A DNA stretch of 64,000 nucleotides, taken from Vibrio harveyi NBRC 15634 = ATCC 14126 = KCTC 12724. Lineage in GTDB: Bacteria > Pseudomonadota > Gammaproteobacteria > Enterobacterales > Vibrionaceae. The translations under genes and the position numbers were made by a program. This document shows, piece by piece, positions 28,596 through 36,236 of this stretch. Each line of letters begins with the position of its first letter. Within the stretch, counting starts at the first letter, position 1. The notes under the pieces were generated by a model. It did not search any database. It had not been told where the DNA came from and worked only from the letters and a program-made list of their open reading frames with translations. The stretch covers positions 28,315-92,314 of the forward strand of contig NZ_BCUF01000020.1 of the NCBI RefSeq assembly GCF_001591145.1. The letters are read 5' to 3'.

Positions 28596-28822
28596 CGAGC
28601 GCCCTCAATAAGTGGGTATAAGTTTATTTTACTCAACTTCATCCGTAGAAAATAAGAAAACTTCCCATCACTTTGTTCCTCTTTTTGCTCCCCTGATAAT
28701 AAAAATTGGTGATTTAGCGCACTTCCCGCACCTAATTAGGAATAAACACCAGAAATCTACTCTCTTTTTCAGCTCCTCTTTTCTTTGCATACTGAATCCA
28801 TCAGCAACAAGGAGGAAATGTC

Positions 28823-28963
28823 ATGCGATGTAGAAGCACAACTCAATCGACTGAAACGTTGCCTACCATGGCAGCTTATTTCCAAAAGCGCGTAGCGCAA
28901 TCAGAAAACAAACTTGAAGTTTTAGCTCTGACTTACATGATCGAATTGTTTAATTGGTCATAA
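28823..28963 (+). CDS. Unannotated 46-residue small protein divergent from sgrR
   Basis: ATG 28823 with AAGGAGG ending seven bases upstream; TAA at 28961-28963. The peptide begins MRCRSTTQ, continues with a helical AAYFQKRVAQ segment and ends MIELFNWS. No signal peptide. The 3' region ends in a strong terminator, so the transcript would be about 240 nt. The position, divergent from sgrR, is that of sgrS/sgrT in enterics. Resemblance to SgrT is weak by eye, so I give no name. A competing ATG at 28818 is too close to the SD. Confidence 0.6.
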   Translation: MRCRSTTQSTETLPTMAAYFQKRVAQSENKLEVLALTYMIELFNWS

Positions 28964-28980
28964 CGGAAAGAACAACACCA

Positions 28981-29042
28981 AGCAGAACTTAGCTCCTGAT
29001 ACCACACCCCCACTTCGTTGTATCTTTAAGTTCTGCTTTTTC
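28981..29042 (+). terminator. Terminator with a structured loop after the small ORF
   Basis: An 11-bp perfect stem AGCAGAACTTA/TAAGTTCTGCT with a TTTTTCTTTT tail encloses a 35-nt loop that itself can fold (GATAC 28998-29002 with GTATC 29020-29024) and displays CACACCCCCAC. The long loop is unusual for a plain terminator and suggests an RNA with a function of its own. Confidence 0.75.
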
Positions 29043-29179
29043 TTTTCCCATCTTTTATTCTTGCCATTTCCGACTAGGTTACTAAAAGTTAACTAGTTGA
29101 AATGCTTCGAAACAGGGTCTACATTGAAGCTTAAATCTCCAACCCAATAGCTGCTATTGAGAAAGGAGGTTCATGGATA

Positions 29180-29740
29180 ATGACCGATTCAGGAGTCAAT
29201 ATGGCAACTTCAGTAAAACTTAAAGCGGGCGACAATTTCCCTTCTCTTCAAGCAACTTTGCTAGATGGTTCAAGCGTGACATTAGGTCAGCCGCAAGGTG
29301 ATGCGACTTGGCAAGCTGTATTCGTTTATCGTGGTAAGCACTGTCCTCTGTGTACCAAATACCTCAACGAGTTAGAGGGATACAAACAAGCTTTCGCGGA
29401 AGCGGGCGTTGATATTCTTGCAGTTTCAGGCGATTCAAAAGAGCAGCTAGAAGGACACCTAGAGAAACTCGAAATCAGCTTCCCTATTGCTTACGGACTC
29501 ACCGAAGAGCAAATGAAAACGTTGGGTCTGTACATTTCCATACCGCGTTCAGAACAAGAGACCGACCACAATTTCGCAGAACCCGGTTTGTTTGTGGTGA
29601 ATGAACATGGCAACTTGCATGTCGTCGATATCTCAAACAACCCGTTTGTTCGACCAGAACTTGGGGCGTTATCACGTGGTTTAGCTTGGATCCGTAATCC
29701 AGATAATAACTACCCTATCCGAGGTACGTTAGATTACTAA
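29180..29740 (+). CDS. Peroxiredoxin-like AhpC/TSA family protein
   Basis: 186 residues, thioredoxin fold. The active-site region reads YRGKHCPLCTKYL, a CxxC arrangement typical of peroxiredoxin-like proteins rather than the classic Prx VCP motif. Two starts are possible: ATG 29180 with AAAGGAGG ten bases before, and ATG 29201 (MATSVKLKAGD) with AGGAG five bases before. It faces the HxlR regulator gene and the MdaB-like gene, all of them redox-related. Substrate unknown. Confidence 0.85.
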   Translation: MTDSGVNMATSVKLKAGDNFPSLQATLLDGSSVTLGQPQGDATWQAVFVYRGKHCPLCTKYLNELEGYKQAFAEAGVDILAVSGDSKEQLEGHLEKLEISFPIAYGLTEEQMKTLGLYISIPRSEQETDHNFAEPGLFVVNEHGNLHVVDISNNPFVRPELGALSRGLAWIRNPDNNYPIRGTLDY

Positions 29741-29768
29741 ACACCTCTCGCTAGACAACAATCAGACA

Positions 29769-29801
29769 TAAAAAATGCCAGCAATACGCTGGCATTTTTA
29801 T
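29769..29801. terminator. Bidirectional rho-independent terminator
   Basis: A stem AAAATGCCAGC/GCTGGCATTTT with loop AATAC and A/T runs on both sides lies between convergent genes. Confidence 0.88.
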
Positions 29802-29845
29802 TGGCTTAAACGGTGAATTCGTAGTGCTAAACCACTATTCGGCTA

Positions 29846-30214
29846 TTACTTTCGTAACTCAATTTGGTGTGTTTCAGACCAAATTCGCAAATCATCAAGG
29901 ATCTTAAGTGCCGTACGCCCAAATTCGGTCAGCTCGTAACTGACTGCTATTGGGCGGTCACTGATAACTTGGCGTACTACCATGCCTTCGGCTTCCAACT
30001 CTTTTAAACGTTGGTCAATCATCTTCTTACTGGCGCCGCCAAGCATTCGTGCTAAATCATTGAAACGAACTGGACCATCTTTCAAGTGATAAATCAGAGA
30101 ACCTTTCCATTTGCCACCAATTAAGCGCATCCCTTTTTCAATAGCACACGGCTCTGAGCACACATTCGCCACAGACTTGCGACCTTTGTTATCCACACTG
30201 ATTCTACTTTCCAC
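29846..30214 (-). CDS. HxlR-family transcriptional regulator
   Basis: 122 residues with the family signature CAIEKGMRLIGGKWKGSLIY and the wing segment ASKKMIDQRLKELEAEG. Two N-terminal cysteines (C19 and C23, SEPC) lie where YodB, HypR and QorR-type members sense quinones or disulfide stress. The MdaB-like gene at 30369 is upstream on the same strand, and the regulator probably controls it. Confidence 0.85.
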   Translation of the reverse strand: MESRISVDNKGRKSVANVCSEPCAIEKGMRLIGGKWKGSLIYHLKDGPVRFNDLARMLGGASKKMIDQRLKELEAEGMVVRQVISDRPIAVSYELTEFGRTALKILDDLRIWSETHQIELRK

Positions 30215-30310
30215 GATTCACCTCAAGATACGCACCTAATCTAGGTAACGAAAAGTACGTTAGTTACATTTCGTGCTTTAGAGTAATAAAAACATTCCCT
30301 CGCCGCAAAC

Positions 30311-30341
30311 AAATAAAAATGGACCGCATACAGCAGTCCAC
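30311..30341 (-). terminator. Rho-independent terminator of the MdaB-like gene
   Basis: On the minus strand TGGACTGC-TGTAT-GCGGTCCA is followed by TTTTTATTTG, 28 bp after the stop. Confidence 0.75.
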
Positions 30342-30368
30342 CTTAATTCATCGATTACTCTAGGATAA

Positions 30369-30953
30369 TTAGAAGTTTTCGTTTATATGCGCTTCGAAAC
30401 GAGCAAAATCATTTTCAGTGTCGCCATTCTTCATTACGTCATAGCAAGCAAAAGTCGGTAGTGCACCCATACCAAAGAAGCGGAAGTTAGCGTGCATATG
30501 AAGCATTAAATCGTCCACACTTTTACCTTGGAATAAGTATTCGTTCTCATCATCAAACGATTCTTTTGGTGCATTGAATGTCAGTGACAGCATGTATTTG
30601 CTGTTTGTTTGAGTACCACCCGTACCGTAGTTTTTCTTTGGGTCCTCTGCACTACGTCCATCGAAAGCACATAGCGCGCCCCCCATGCCAGCAGTAAACA
30701 CGTCATCCATGTATTTTTTGAATGACCAAGGCACAGACATCCAGTTTATTGGGCTTTGGATGATCACTCGATCAGCCCATTCAAAGTGCGCGAGTTGCTC
30801 CTCTACGTTGATTTCATCTTGCATTGTCACAACGCGAACCTCATGGTCTTTTGCTTGTAGAAGCGTCTGTGCTTTGTCGACAAGAGAAGCGTTTAGACGA
30901 CCTTCAGAGTATGGAGATGGCTCGTGTGCATTGATGATCAGTACATTGCTCAT
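30369..30953 (-). CDS. mdaB: NAD(P)H:quinone reductase, MdaB family
   Basis: 194 residues from ATG 30953 ([11 protein letters not shown]), preferred over 30977 because it matches the family start and has AAAGG upstream. Flavodoxin-like fold with MdaB motifs: [51 protein letters not shown]. It carries FAD or FMN and reduces quinones by two electrons, protecting against quinone stress. The neighbouring HxlR regulator fits this role. Confidence 0.85.
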   Translation of the reverse strand: MSNVLIINAHEPSPYSEGRLNASLVDKAQTLLQAKDHEVRVVTMQDEINVEEQLAHFEWADRVIIQSPINWMSVPWSFKKYMDDVFTAGMGGALCAFDGRSAEDPKKNYGTGGTQTNSKYMLSLTFNAPKESFDDENEYLFQGKSVDDLMLHMHANFRFFGMGALPTFACYDVMKNGDTENDFARFEAHINENF

Positions 30954-31222
30954 GGGATTACCTTTAAATAAGTTCACAAGATGACGCGATAACCGTGGTG
31001 CGCCTCATGTGGTTTATTATGGTAACCTAGAGCCACAATGCAATTAGTTAACTTTTAGTAACCTACTAAGATTTTTCATATAACTCTGTTTTTGAAGGAA
31101 ATATTTCTTAAACTTTTTCTTTATCGTGATTTCCCGATTAAATTTCCATTGAATTGTTGCATCTTACATAGAGCAGGCGTACACTTTATCGCAATTCGAC
31201 GATTAACTATTAAGGCTTGTCA

Positions 31223-31564
31223 ATGAGTGATAAATGCAACACAACTTGCGGCGTAGCTTTTGAGACCACACAGCAGCAACTTGAGAAGGAACAAGCGTTA
31301 GCGGCTCAAGCTAAGGCGCTGTCACATCCCGCTCGTTTGCGCATCCTTCATATTCTGCATACGCTTGATACCATGGGCGGTTGCCTAAACAGTGATTTGG
31401 TCTCTGAGCTTGGTCTTGCACAATCTACCGTTTCAGAGCATTTACGCATTCTTAAGCAGGCTGGCTTTATCAGTGCAGAGCCAAACCCTCCTAAGGTTTG
31501 CTACCGCATTCAGCGCGACGCGTTTGATCAATTCAATCTAGATTTTTCCAAACTATTTAACTAA
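31223..31564 (+). CDS. ArsR-family regulator of the arsenite pump
   Basis: 113 residues from ATG 31223 (an in-frame TTG lies two codons earlier). Winged helix with ALSHPARLRILHIL and LAQSTVSEHLRILKQAGFI. Cysteines are C5 and C9 (KCNTTCG) near the start, C48 (GGCLN) and one near residue 95 (VCYRI); which pair binds As(III) is not clear. It precedes the ACR3 gene by 85 bp, an arrangement typical of ars operons. Confidence 0.88.
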   Translation: MSDKCNTTCGVAFETTQQQLEKEQALAAQAKALSHPARLRILHILHTLDTMGGCLNSDLVSELGLAQSTVSEHLRILKQAGFISAEPNPPKVCYRIQRDAFDQFNLDFSKLFN

Positions 31565-31649
31565 TTGTCTTTGTGTGCTGGTACGGCGCACAAAGATAAA
31601 CTATACCTTTAACTATCGCCTTTCGACGATGAACGAATAAGAGAACACT

Positions 31650-32705
31650 ATGACTACTCAAGTTTTAAATAGTGCCAGCGACAAAATGAGCTTCTTGGAC
31701 CGTTACCTAACGGTTTGGATTTTTGTGGCAATGGCAATCGGTGTAGGTATTGGCGCTGCATTCCCTCAAATTGCAGAGTGGAACGAGTCAATGTCTGTTG
31801 GCAGTACAAACGTACCGTTAGCGATTGGTTTGATTTTGATGATGTACCCACCACTCGCAAAAGTGAACTACAACCTACTAGGCACGGTGACTAAAGACAA
31901 AAAAGCCATCACGCTGTCCTTGGTCATGAACTGGATTGTCGGCCCTATTTTGATGTTCATCCTTGCATTGACTTTCCTAGGTGATCATCCGGGGTACATG
32001 GTCGGCATTATTCTTATCGGTCTTGCTCGCTGTATCGCGATGGTATTGGTGTGGAACGACATTGGCGGTGGTAACAAAGAATACGGTGCAGCTTTGGTTG
32101 CGTTGAACAGTGCATTCCAAATCGTGACTTACAGTGTGATGGCATGGCTATTCATTACTGTCTTGCCACCTGTCTTTGGTTACGAAGGTTTCGTGGTTGA
32201 TATCTCAATGATGGACATCGCTGAAAGCGTGCTAATTTACCTTGGTATTCCATTTTTAGCAGGCTTCCTAAGCCGTAAATGGCTGGTCGCAGCAAAAGGT
32301 GAACAATGGTACAACGAGGTATTTATTCCGCGCATTTCACCAATTACTTTGATTGCCCTTCTGGCGACGATCGTGCTGATGTTCAGCTTGAAAGGCGAAA
32401 TGATTCTAGAACTGCCAATGGACGTATTCCGAGTGGCCATTCCGCTCGCAATCTACTTCGTATTGATGTTCTTCGTGAGTTTCTTCGTTGGTAAGAAAAT
32501 GGGTATCGATTACGACAAGAACGCATCAATTGCCTTCACCGCAACGGGTAACAACTTCGAACTTGCTATTGCAGTTTCCATTGCAGTATTCGGTCTGAAC
32601 TCAGATCAAGCGTTTGCAGGTGTAATTGGTCCGCTTATCGAGGTACCCGTATTGATTGCTCTGGTGAACGTTGCGCTTAAAATGAAGCAGAAATACTATA
32701 AATAA
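31650..32705 (+). CDS. acr3: ACR3-family arsenite efflux transporter
   Basis: 351 residues, ten transmembrane helices, the family's usual length. Conserved functional Cys in [14 protein letters not shown] (about residue 128) and Glu in [10 protein letters not shown] (about 330), with [16 protein letters not shown]. It exports As(OH)3/Sb(OH)3 using the proton gradient. Encoded with an ArsR regulator; no arsC arsenate reductase is adjacent in this window. Confidence 0.93.
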   Translation: MTTQVLNSASDKMSFLDRYLTVWIFVAMAIGVGIGAAFPQIAEWNESMSVGSTNVPLAIGLILMMYPPLAKVNYNLLGTVTKDKKAITLSLVMNWIVGPILMFILALTFLGDHPGYMVGIILIGLARCIAMVLVWNDIGGGNKEYGAALVALNSAFQIVTYSVMAWLFITVLPPVFGYEGFVVDISMMDIAESVLIYLGIPFLAGFLSRKWLVAAKGEQWYNEVFIPRISPITLIALLATIVLMFSLKGEMILELPMDVFRVAIPLAIYFVLMFFVSFFVGKKMGIDYDKNASIAFTATGNNFELAIAVSIAVFGLNSDQAFAGVIGPLIEVPVLIALVNVALKMKQKYYK

Positions 32706-32724
32706 CAACTCGTAATCATCGCTC

Positions 32725-32759
32725 AAAAACGCCTTTCATAAATGTGAAAGGCGTTTTTT
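32725..32759 (+). terminator. Rho-independent terminator of the arsR-acr3 unit
   Basis: A stem AAAACGCCTTTCA/TGAAAGGCGTTTT is followed by TTTTTT. Confidence 0.9.
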
Positions 32760-32856
32760 GTTTGTGTTAATAGGCATAACGCGCTCAACAAATTCTAATA
32801 TGCTAACTTGAGGGTTAAACAATGTTCTAAATTGAAGATTCAAAAGGAGTTTGGGT

Positions 32857-33069
32857 ATGAATTTAGAATATAAAAAACTGAAGTGGCATGCTGTTCTCAA
32901 GCTTTCCCAAGAAACGATTAAATACTTGAATGAAGAAAACAGCAGCAAGCTGAATGACACCGATAAAGTCAGGGCGAACGTTCACGCAGCACAGTTACTT
33001 CAGCAACTCTTAACAGAACTCGCTACAACCGATTTAACCCCGCTCCCACCGCAACAAGGGTTCAAGTGA
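32857..33069 (+). CDS. Small hypothetical protein
   Basis: 70 residues from ATG 32857, with AAGGAG seven bases upstream. Predicted helical, charged, soluble, no motif I recognise. The strong SD and position between a terminator and a convergent gene support a real gene. Confidence 0.6.
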   Translation: MNLEYKKLKWHAVLKLSQETIKYLNEENSSKLNDTDKVRANVHAAQLLQQLLTELATTDLTPLPPQQGFK

Positions 33070-33089
33070 CCTGAATGTTGTCGTCGGAT

Positions 33090-33872
33090 TTAGTTCACAA
33101 CAACCGTTTTGATGTAATCGCTTGGAGTAAGTCCAAACTTCCCTTTGAAGCGTTGGCTAAAGCGTCCTTCGGATTGGTAACCACACAATTGTGCCAACAT
33201 GGCAACGTTGTAGTGACCGTTTTGCATTAAATACAGAGCATGATTTAAGCGTACTTCTGCGAGAACTTCTCGGTATTGCGTTCCCTCTTGCTTGAGCTTT
33301 CTGATCATGGTTGCTCGGCTCATTGCAAAGCGCTCAGCGACCCCTTCTAGTGAGTGCTCTTCACCAGGTGAATGTGATAAGTAACGGCTTAATTTTTGAC
33401 TGAATGTGGTATTAGCGCTGGCAAACAAGTGGTGCAAAACACCTCGTTCCGCGAGTTGTTGATACAACCCCATCACCCAGAAGGTCTGGGTTTCTTGACT
33501 CATCGACTGCTGGTCAAATGAAAACAGGGCGTTTAACGTATCTTCCAATGCTTTATCCGCCAACAGTGTCGGTTGTTCGCCTTCTCCACCAATGCTCATA
33601 CTAAGTTCAAGCATGGTCTCTGTTGGCAAACAGTGGAAACTGAACATACGCGAAAGGAACTTTCCTTTCTGTGGCAAGTTCTCAAAGCTCAGCGATGCAG
33701 AGGCTTCACACAACAGTAATTCAGAATGAGAGAGATCCAGTGCCGACTCTTTCCAAAATAAACGCTTACTGCCCGTGATGATCTGCACAATACTAGGGGA
33801 ATGAATCCTCACATTACGCAGTTTTTGTAACTGCTCTGCACGAAACAACGTGACTTGATATTGGTGGCTCAT
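33090..33872 (-). CDS. AraC-family transcriptional regulator
   Basis: 260 residues from ATG 33872 (AGGGGAA upstream; the ORF extends ten codons earlier). The C-terminal double HTH (about 165-258) includes LEGVAERFAMSRATMIRKLKQEG and LAQLCGYQSEGRFSQRFKGKFG. N-terminal ligand domain undefined. It follows the YbhB-like gene by 31 bp and is probably co-transcribed with it. Confidence 0.85.
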   Translation of the reverse strand: MSHQYQVTLFRAEQLQKLRNVRIHSPSIVQIITGSKRLFWKESALDLSHSELLLCEASASLSFENLPQKGKFLSRMFSFHCLPTETMLELSMSIGGEGEQPTLLADKALEDTLNALFSFDQQSMSQETQTFWVMGLYQQLAERGVLHHLFASANTTFSQKLSRYLSHSPGEEHSLEGVAERFAMSRATMIRKLKQEGTQYREVLAEVRLNHALYLMQNGHYNVAMLAQLCGYQSEGRFSQRFKGKFGLTPSDYIKTVVVN

Positions 33873-33903
33873 CGATTCCCCTCGCCCTAATTTCTGCTGC
33901 ACT

Positions 33904-34437
33904 TTAGCGGGTGTAAGTCGCCGTCAGCTTAGCTTTGTCTAACGCCATGCTATTCAGTGTGAAACCAACCACAGCTGCTGGTGTATTTTCATCTAAATTC
34001 AGTTTATCTGTTGGCAGTGCCCAAACCGTAAATTGGTAACGGTGCATGCCGTCAGCTTCTGGAGGACATGCGCCACCGAAACCAACCGTTCCATAATCGA
34101 TGCGAGATTCTTTACCACCCAATTTAGCAATATTAACATCACGAGGTAACTCACTTACTGACGCCGGGATATTGAATGCAATCCAATGCCAAAAGCCACT
34201 ACCTGTTGGAGCATCTGGGTCGTACGCCGTGATAGCAAAGCTCTTTGTACCAGCCGGTGCATCTTTCCACATCAATTGTGGTGAATGGTTTCCACCATCA
34301 CATCCCCAACTGTTGTATTCAAAAGTCTTCGCCATTGGGTGACCTTCTTGAATATCTTTACTCGACAGCTCAAACGCTTGAGCCGAACCAATGGTAAGCA
34401 AACTGAGTGCCAATACAGATTTAGTCATTGCTTTCAT
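33904..34437 (-). CDS. Secreted YbhB/YbcL (PEBP/RKIP-like) family protein
   Basis: 177 residues from ATG 34437 (AGGAAC upstream), with a signal peptide (about 1-20, ending GSAQA). PEBP motifs: YDPDAPTGSGFWHWIAFNI and GTVGFGGACPPEADGMHRYQF (cited in part), which form the anion-binding pocket. Periplasmic. Biological role of bacterial members is unclear. In E. coli the cytoplasmic paralogue is YbhB and the periplasmic one YbcL. Confidence 0.85.
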   Translation of the reverse strand: MKAMTKSVLALSLLTIGSAQAFELSSKDIQEGHPMAKTFEYNSWGCDGGNHSPQLMWKDAPAGTKSFAITAYDPDAPTGSGFWHWIAFNIPASVSELPRDVNIAKLGGKESRIDYGTVGFGGACPPEADGMHRYQFTVWALPTDKLNLDENTPAAVVGFTLNSMALDKAKLTATYTR

Positions 34438-34629
34438 GATAATGTTCCTATTTCTTAAGTTCGGAATTAGTGTATTCCCGAATAGAGATAGCAACCTTTC
34501 AATAAGTATCACACTAAATCAGTTTAAGCCATTTTTTGACACTTTAAGTTAAATAGCCACTTAAATGCTTCTCGACACCGAGTACAGACTGATCTGGTTA
34601 GCTCATTACCAATGAACAAGGAAGAACGG

Positions 34630-35421
34630 ATGGAATTAGATATTTATATCGTCGACGCATTTACTGACACTCAGTTTAAAGGTAACTCTGCTGCAGTCGT
34701 CCCATTAAAAGAATGGTTAACCCCAGACCTCATGCAGAGCATTGCTACTGAAAATAACCTGTCTGAAACTGCTTTTCTCAAGTCTGTCGGTGAAAACCAA
34801 TATGAGATTCGCTGGTTCTCGCCAATGACAGAAATCGATTTCTGCGGTCACGCCACTCTCGCCGCTTCACTGGTGTTGTTTGAGAAATTAGGCGTACAGG
34901 AAAAAATCGAGTTTCATACGTTAGAAGTGGGAACACTCAGCGTAGAAAAAAACGCATTGGGTAAGATCGAAATGACCTTCCCTTTACGAATCCCTCAACC
35001 TATTTCCGATATTCCACAAGCACTGATTGAAGGCTTAAGCTGCAAAGTAGAGCGCGTGTTATTGAGCCCACAAGCGTACTTTGTAGTGCTCGAAAACCAA
35101 GACGAAATACTCGAGGTTCAATATCAATCCGAACAGCTTAAAACACTTGCTCCTTATGATGTTGTCGTCACAGCAAAAGGAGAAGAGCATGATTTCGTTT
35201 CACGCTACTTTTGGCCAGCTAACGGCGGTGATGAAGATCCAGTAACTGGATCAATTCATGCCGGCTTGGCACCTTTGTGGGCAGAAGAACTAGGAAAAAC
35301 CTCTCTCGTAGCGTATCAAGCTTCCACACGCGGAGGCATTCTTCATTGTGAGGTTAAAGCAGAGCAGGTAAAAGTCTCGGGCGATGGTGTGCTTTGCATG
35401 CAGGGAAAAATCTTCGTGTAA
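34630..35421 (+). CDS. PhzF-family isomerase/epimerase-like protein
   Basis: 263 residues from ATG 34630 with AAGGAAG upstream. Family motifs: VDAFTDTQFKGN at the start, the catalytic Glu in NLSETAFL, RWFSPMTEIDFCGHATLA, and DEDPVTGSIHAGLAPLWAEELGK (cited in part) at the C-terminus. PhzF folds as a diaminopimelate-epimerase-like enzyme. Phenazine genes are absent here, so the substrate is unknown. Confidence 0.85.
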   Translation: MELDIYIVDAFTDTQFKGNSAAVVPLKEWLTPDLMQSIATENNLSETAFLKSVGENQYEIRWFSPMTEIDFCGHATLAASLVLFEKLGVQEKIEFHTLEVGTLSVEKNALGKIEMTFPLRIPQPISDIPQALIEGLSCKVERVLLSPQAYFVVLENQDEILEVQYQSEQLKTLAPYDVVVTAKGEEHDFVSRYFWPANGGDEDPVTGSIHAGLAPLWAEELGKTSLVAYQASTRGGILHCEVKAEQVKVSGDGVLCMQGKIFV

Positions 35422-35446
35422 TCGCTCTACTGCATATAGAAAAAGT

Positions 35447-35491
35447 ATCACTTTCGCGAATTAAGATTATCTTCATTTCGTTGAAAGTGAT
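35447..35491. repeat. Inverted repeat between phzF-like and kefF-like genes
   Basis: ATCACTTTC (35447-35455) and GAAAGTGAT (35483-35491) are perfect 9-bp arms separated by 27 bp, with TTTTAAACTTTT after. It could be a weak terminator of the PhzF-like gene or a regulator site. Confidence 0.4.
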
Positions 35492-35538
35492 TTTAAACTT
35501 TTCGATGTTCTATCCCTAAAGTAGATAGGATAAGGTTT

Positions 35539-35607
35539 ATGAGTTACAGTTTGTTACAGCAATTAAAAGTCTTTCATTCTTATAGCAAAAATAGTTTAGA
35601 CGCTTAG
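35539..35607 (+). CDS. Possible 22-codon leader ORF before kefF-like gene
   Basis: ATG 35539 with AGGATAAGG upstream, stop TAG at 35605-35607, eleven bases before the next start. The encoded peptide (MSYSLLQQLKVFHSYSKNS...) has no family I know. Could be translationally coupled to kefF or chance. Confidence 0.25.
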   Translation: MSYSLLQQLKVFHSYSKNSLDA

Positions 35608-35618
35608 CAAGGATCCTC

Positions 35619-36236
35619 ATGATAAATAAAAAAGTCCTCATTCTCTTTGCGCATCCTTCCCAGCATCGCTCTGAAGTGAATGCTCCTCTTTTTAAAGCAG
35701 CTAATACCGTTGAAGGCGTGACCTGTGTCGATCTCTACGCAGAATACCCGCACTTCAATATCAACATTGACCGCGAACAGCAGCGATTGCGTGACCACGA
35801 TGTGGTGATCTTTCAATTCCCATTGTACTGGTACTCCACACCAGCCATTTTAAAAGAGTGGCAAGATCTCGTGTTGGAATATGGCTTTGCTTATGGCTCT
35901 GAAGGCACAGAGCTTCATGGCAAAACCCTACTTTGCGTGTTATCTGCTGGCGGTAAAGAGGAAGCGTACAAAGCTGAAGGTTATAACCATTTCACCATTC
36001 GAGAGCTGCTTGCTCCAATCGAGCAAATGTCAGCACTCACGGGGATGAATTACATCGCACCACTCGCGCTATTTGGTTCTCGTACTGCACAAGAAGAAAA
36101 CCGAGTCGATCAGCATGTTGAACGCTACAAAACACTGCTCAATGCGTTAGTTAGCGACACGCTAGACATTGAAGCCGCCGCTTCGCTTATCAAGCTTAAC
36201 AGCGCACTACCACAACTAATTAAGGAAGCGTCATGA
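35619..36236 (+). CDS. KefF/KefG-type flavoprotein quinone oxidoreductase
   Basis: 205 residues, flavodoxin-like NAD(P)H dehydrogenase (QFPLYWYSTPAILKEWQDLV, LSAGGKEEAYKAEGYN). These subunits sit on Kef antiporters and are needed for full activity. Its stop overlaps the kef start by four bases (ATGA), which confirms coupling. GGATCCTC precedes the ATG. Confidence 0.88.
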   Translation: MINKKVLILFAHPSQHRSEVNAPLFKAANTVEGVTCVDLYAEYPHFNINIDREQQRLRDHDVVIFQFPLYWYSTPAILKEWQDLVLEYGFAYGSEGTELHGKTLLCVLSAGGKEEAYKAEGYNHFTIRELLAPIEQMSALTGMNYIAPLALFGSRTAQEENRVDQHVERYKTLLNALVSDTLDIEAAASLIKLNSALPQLIKEAS

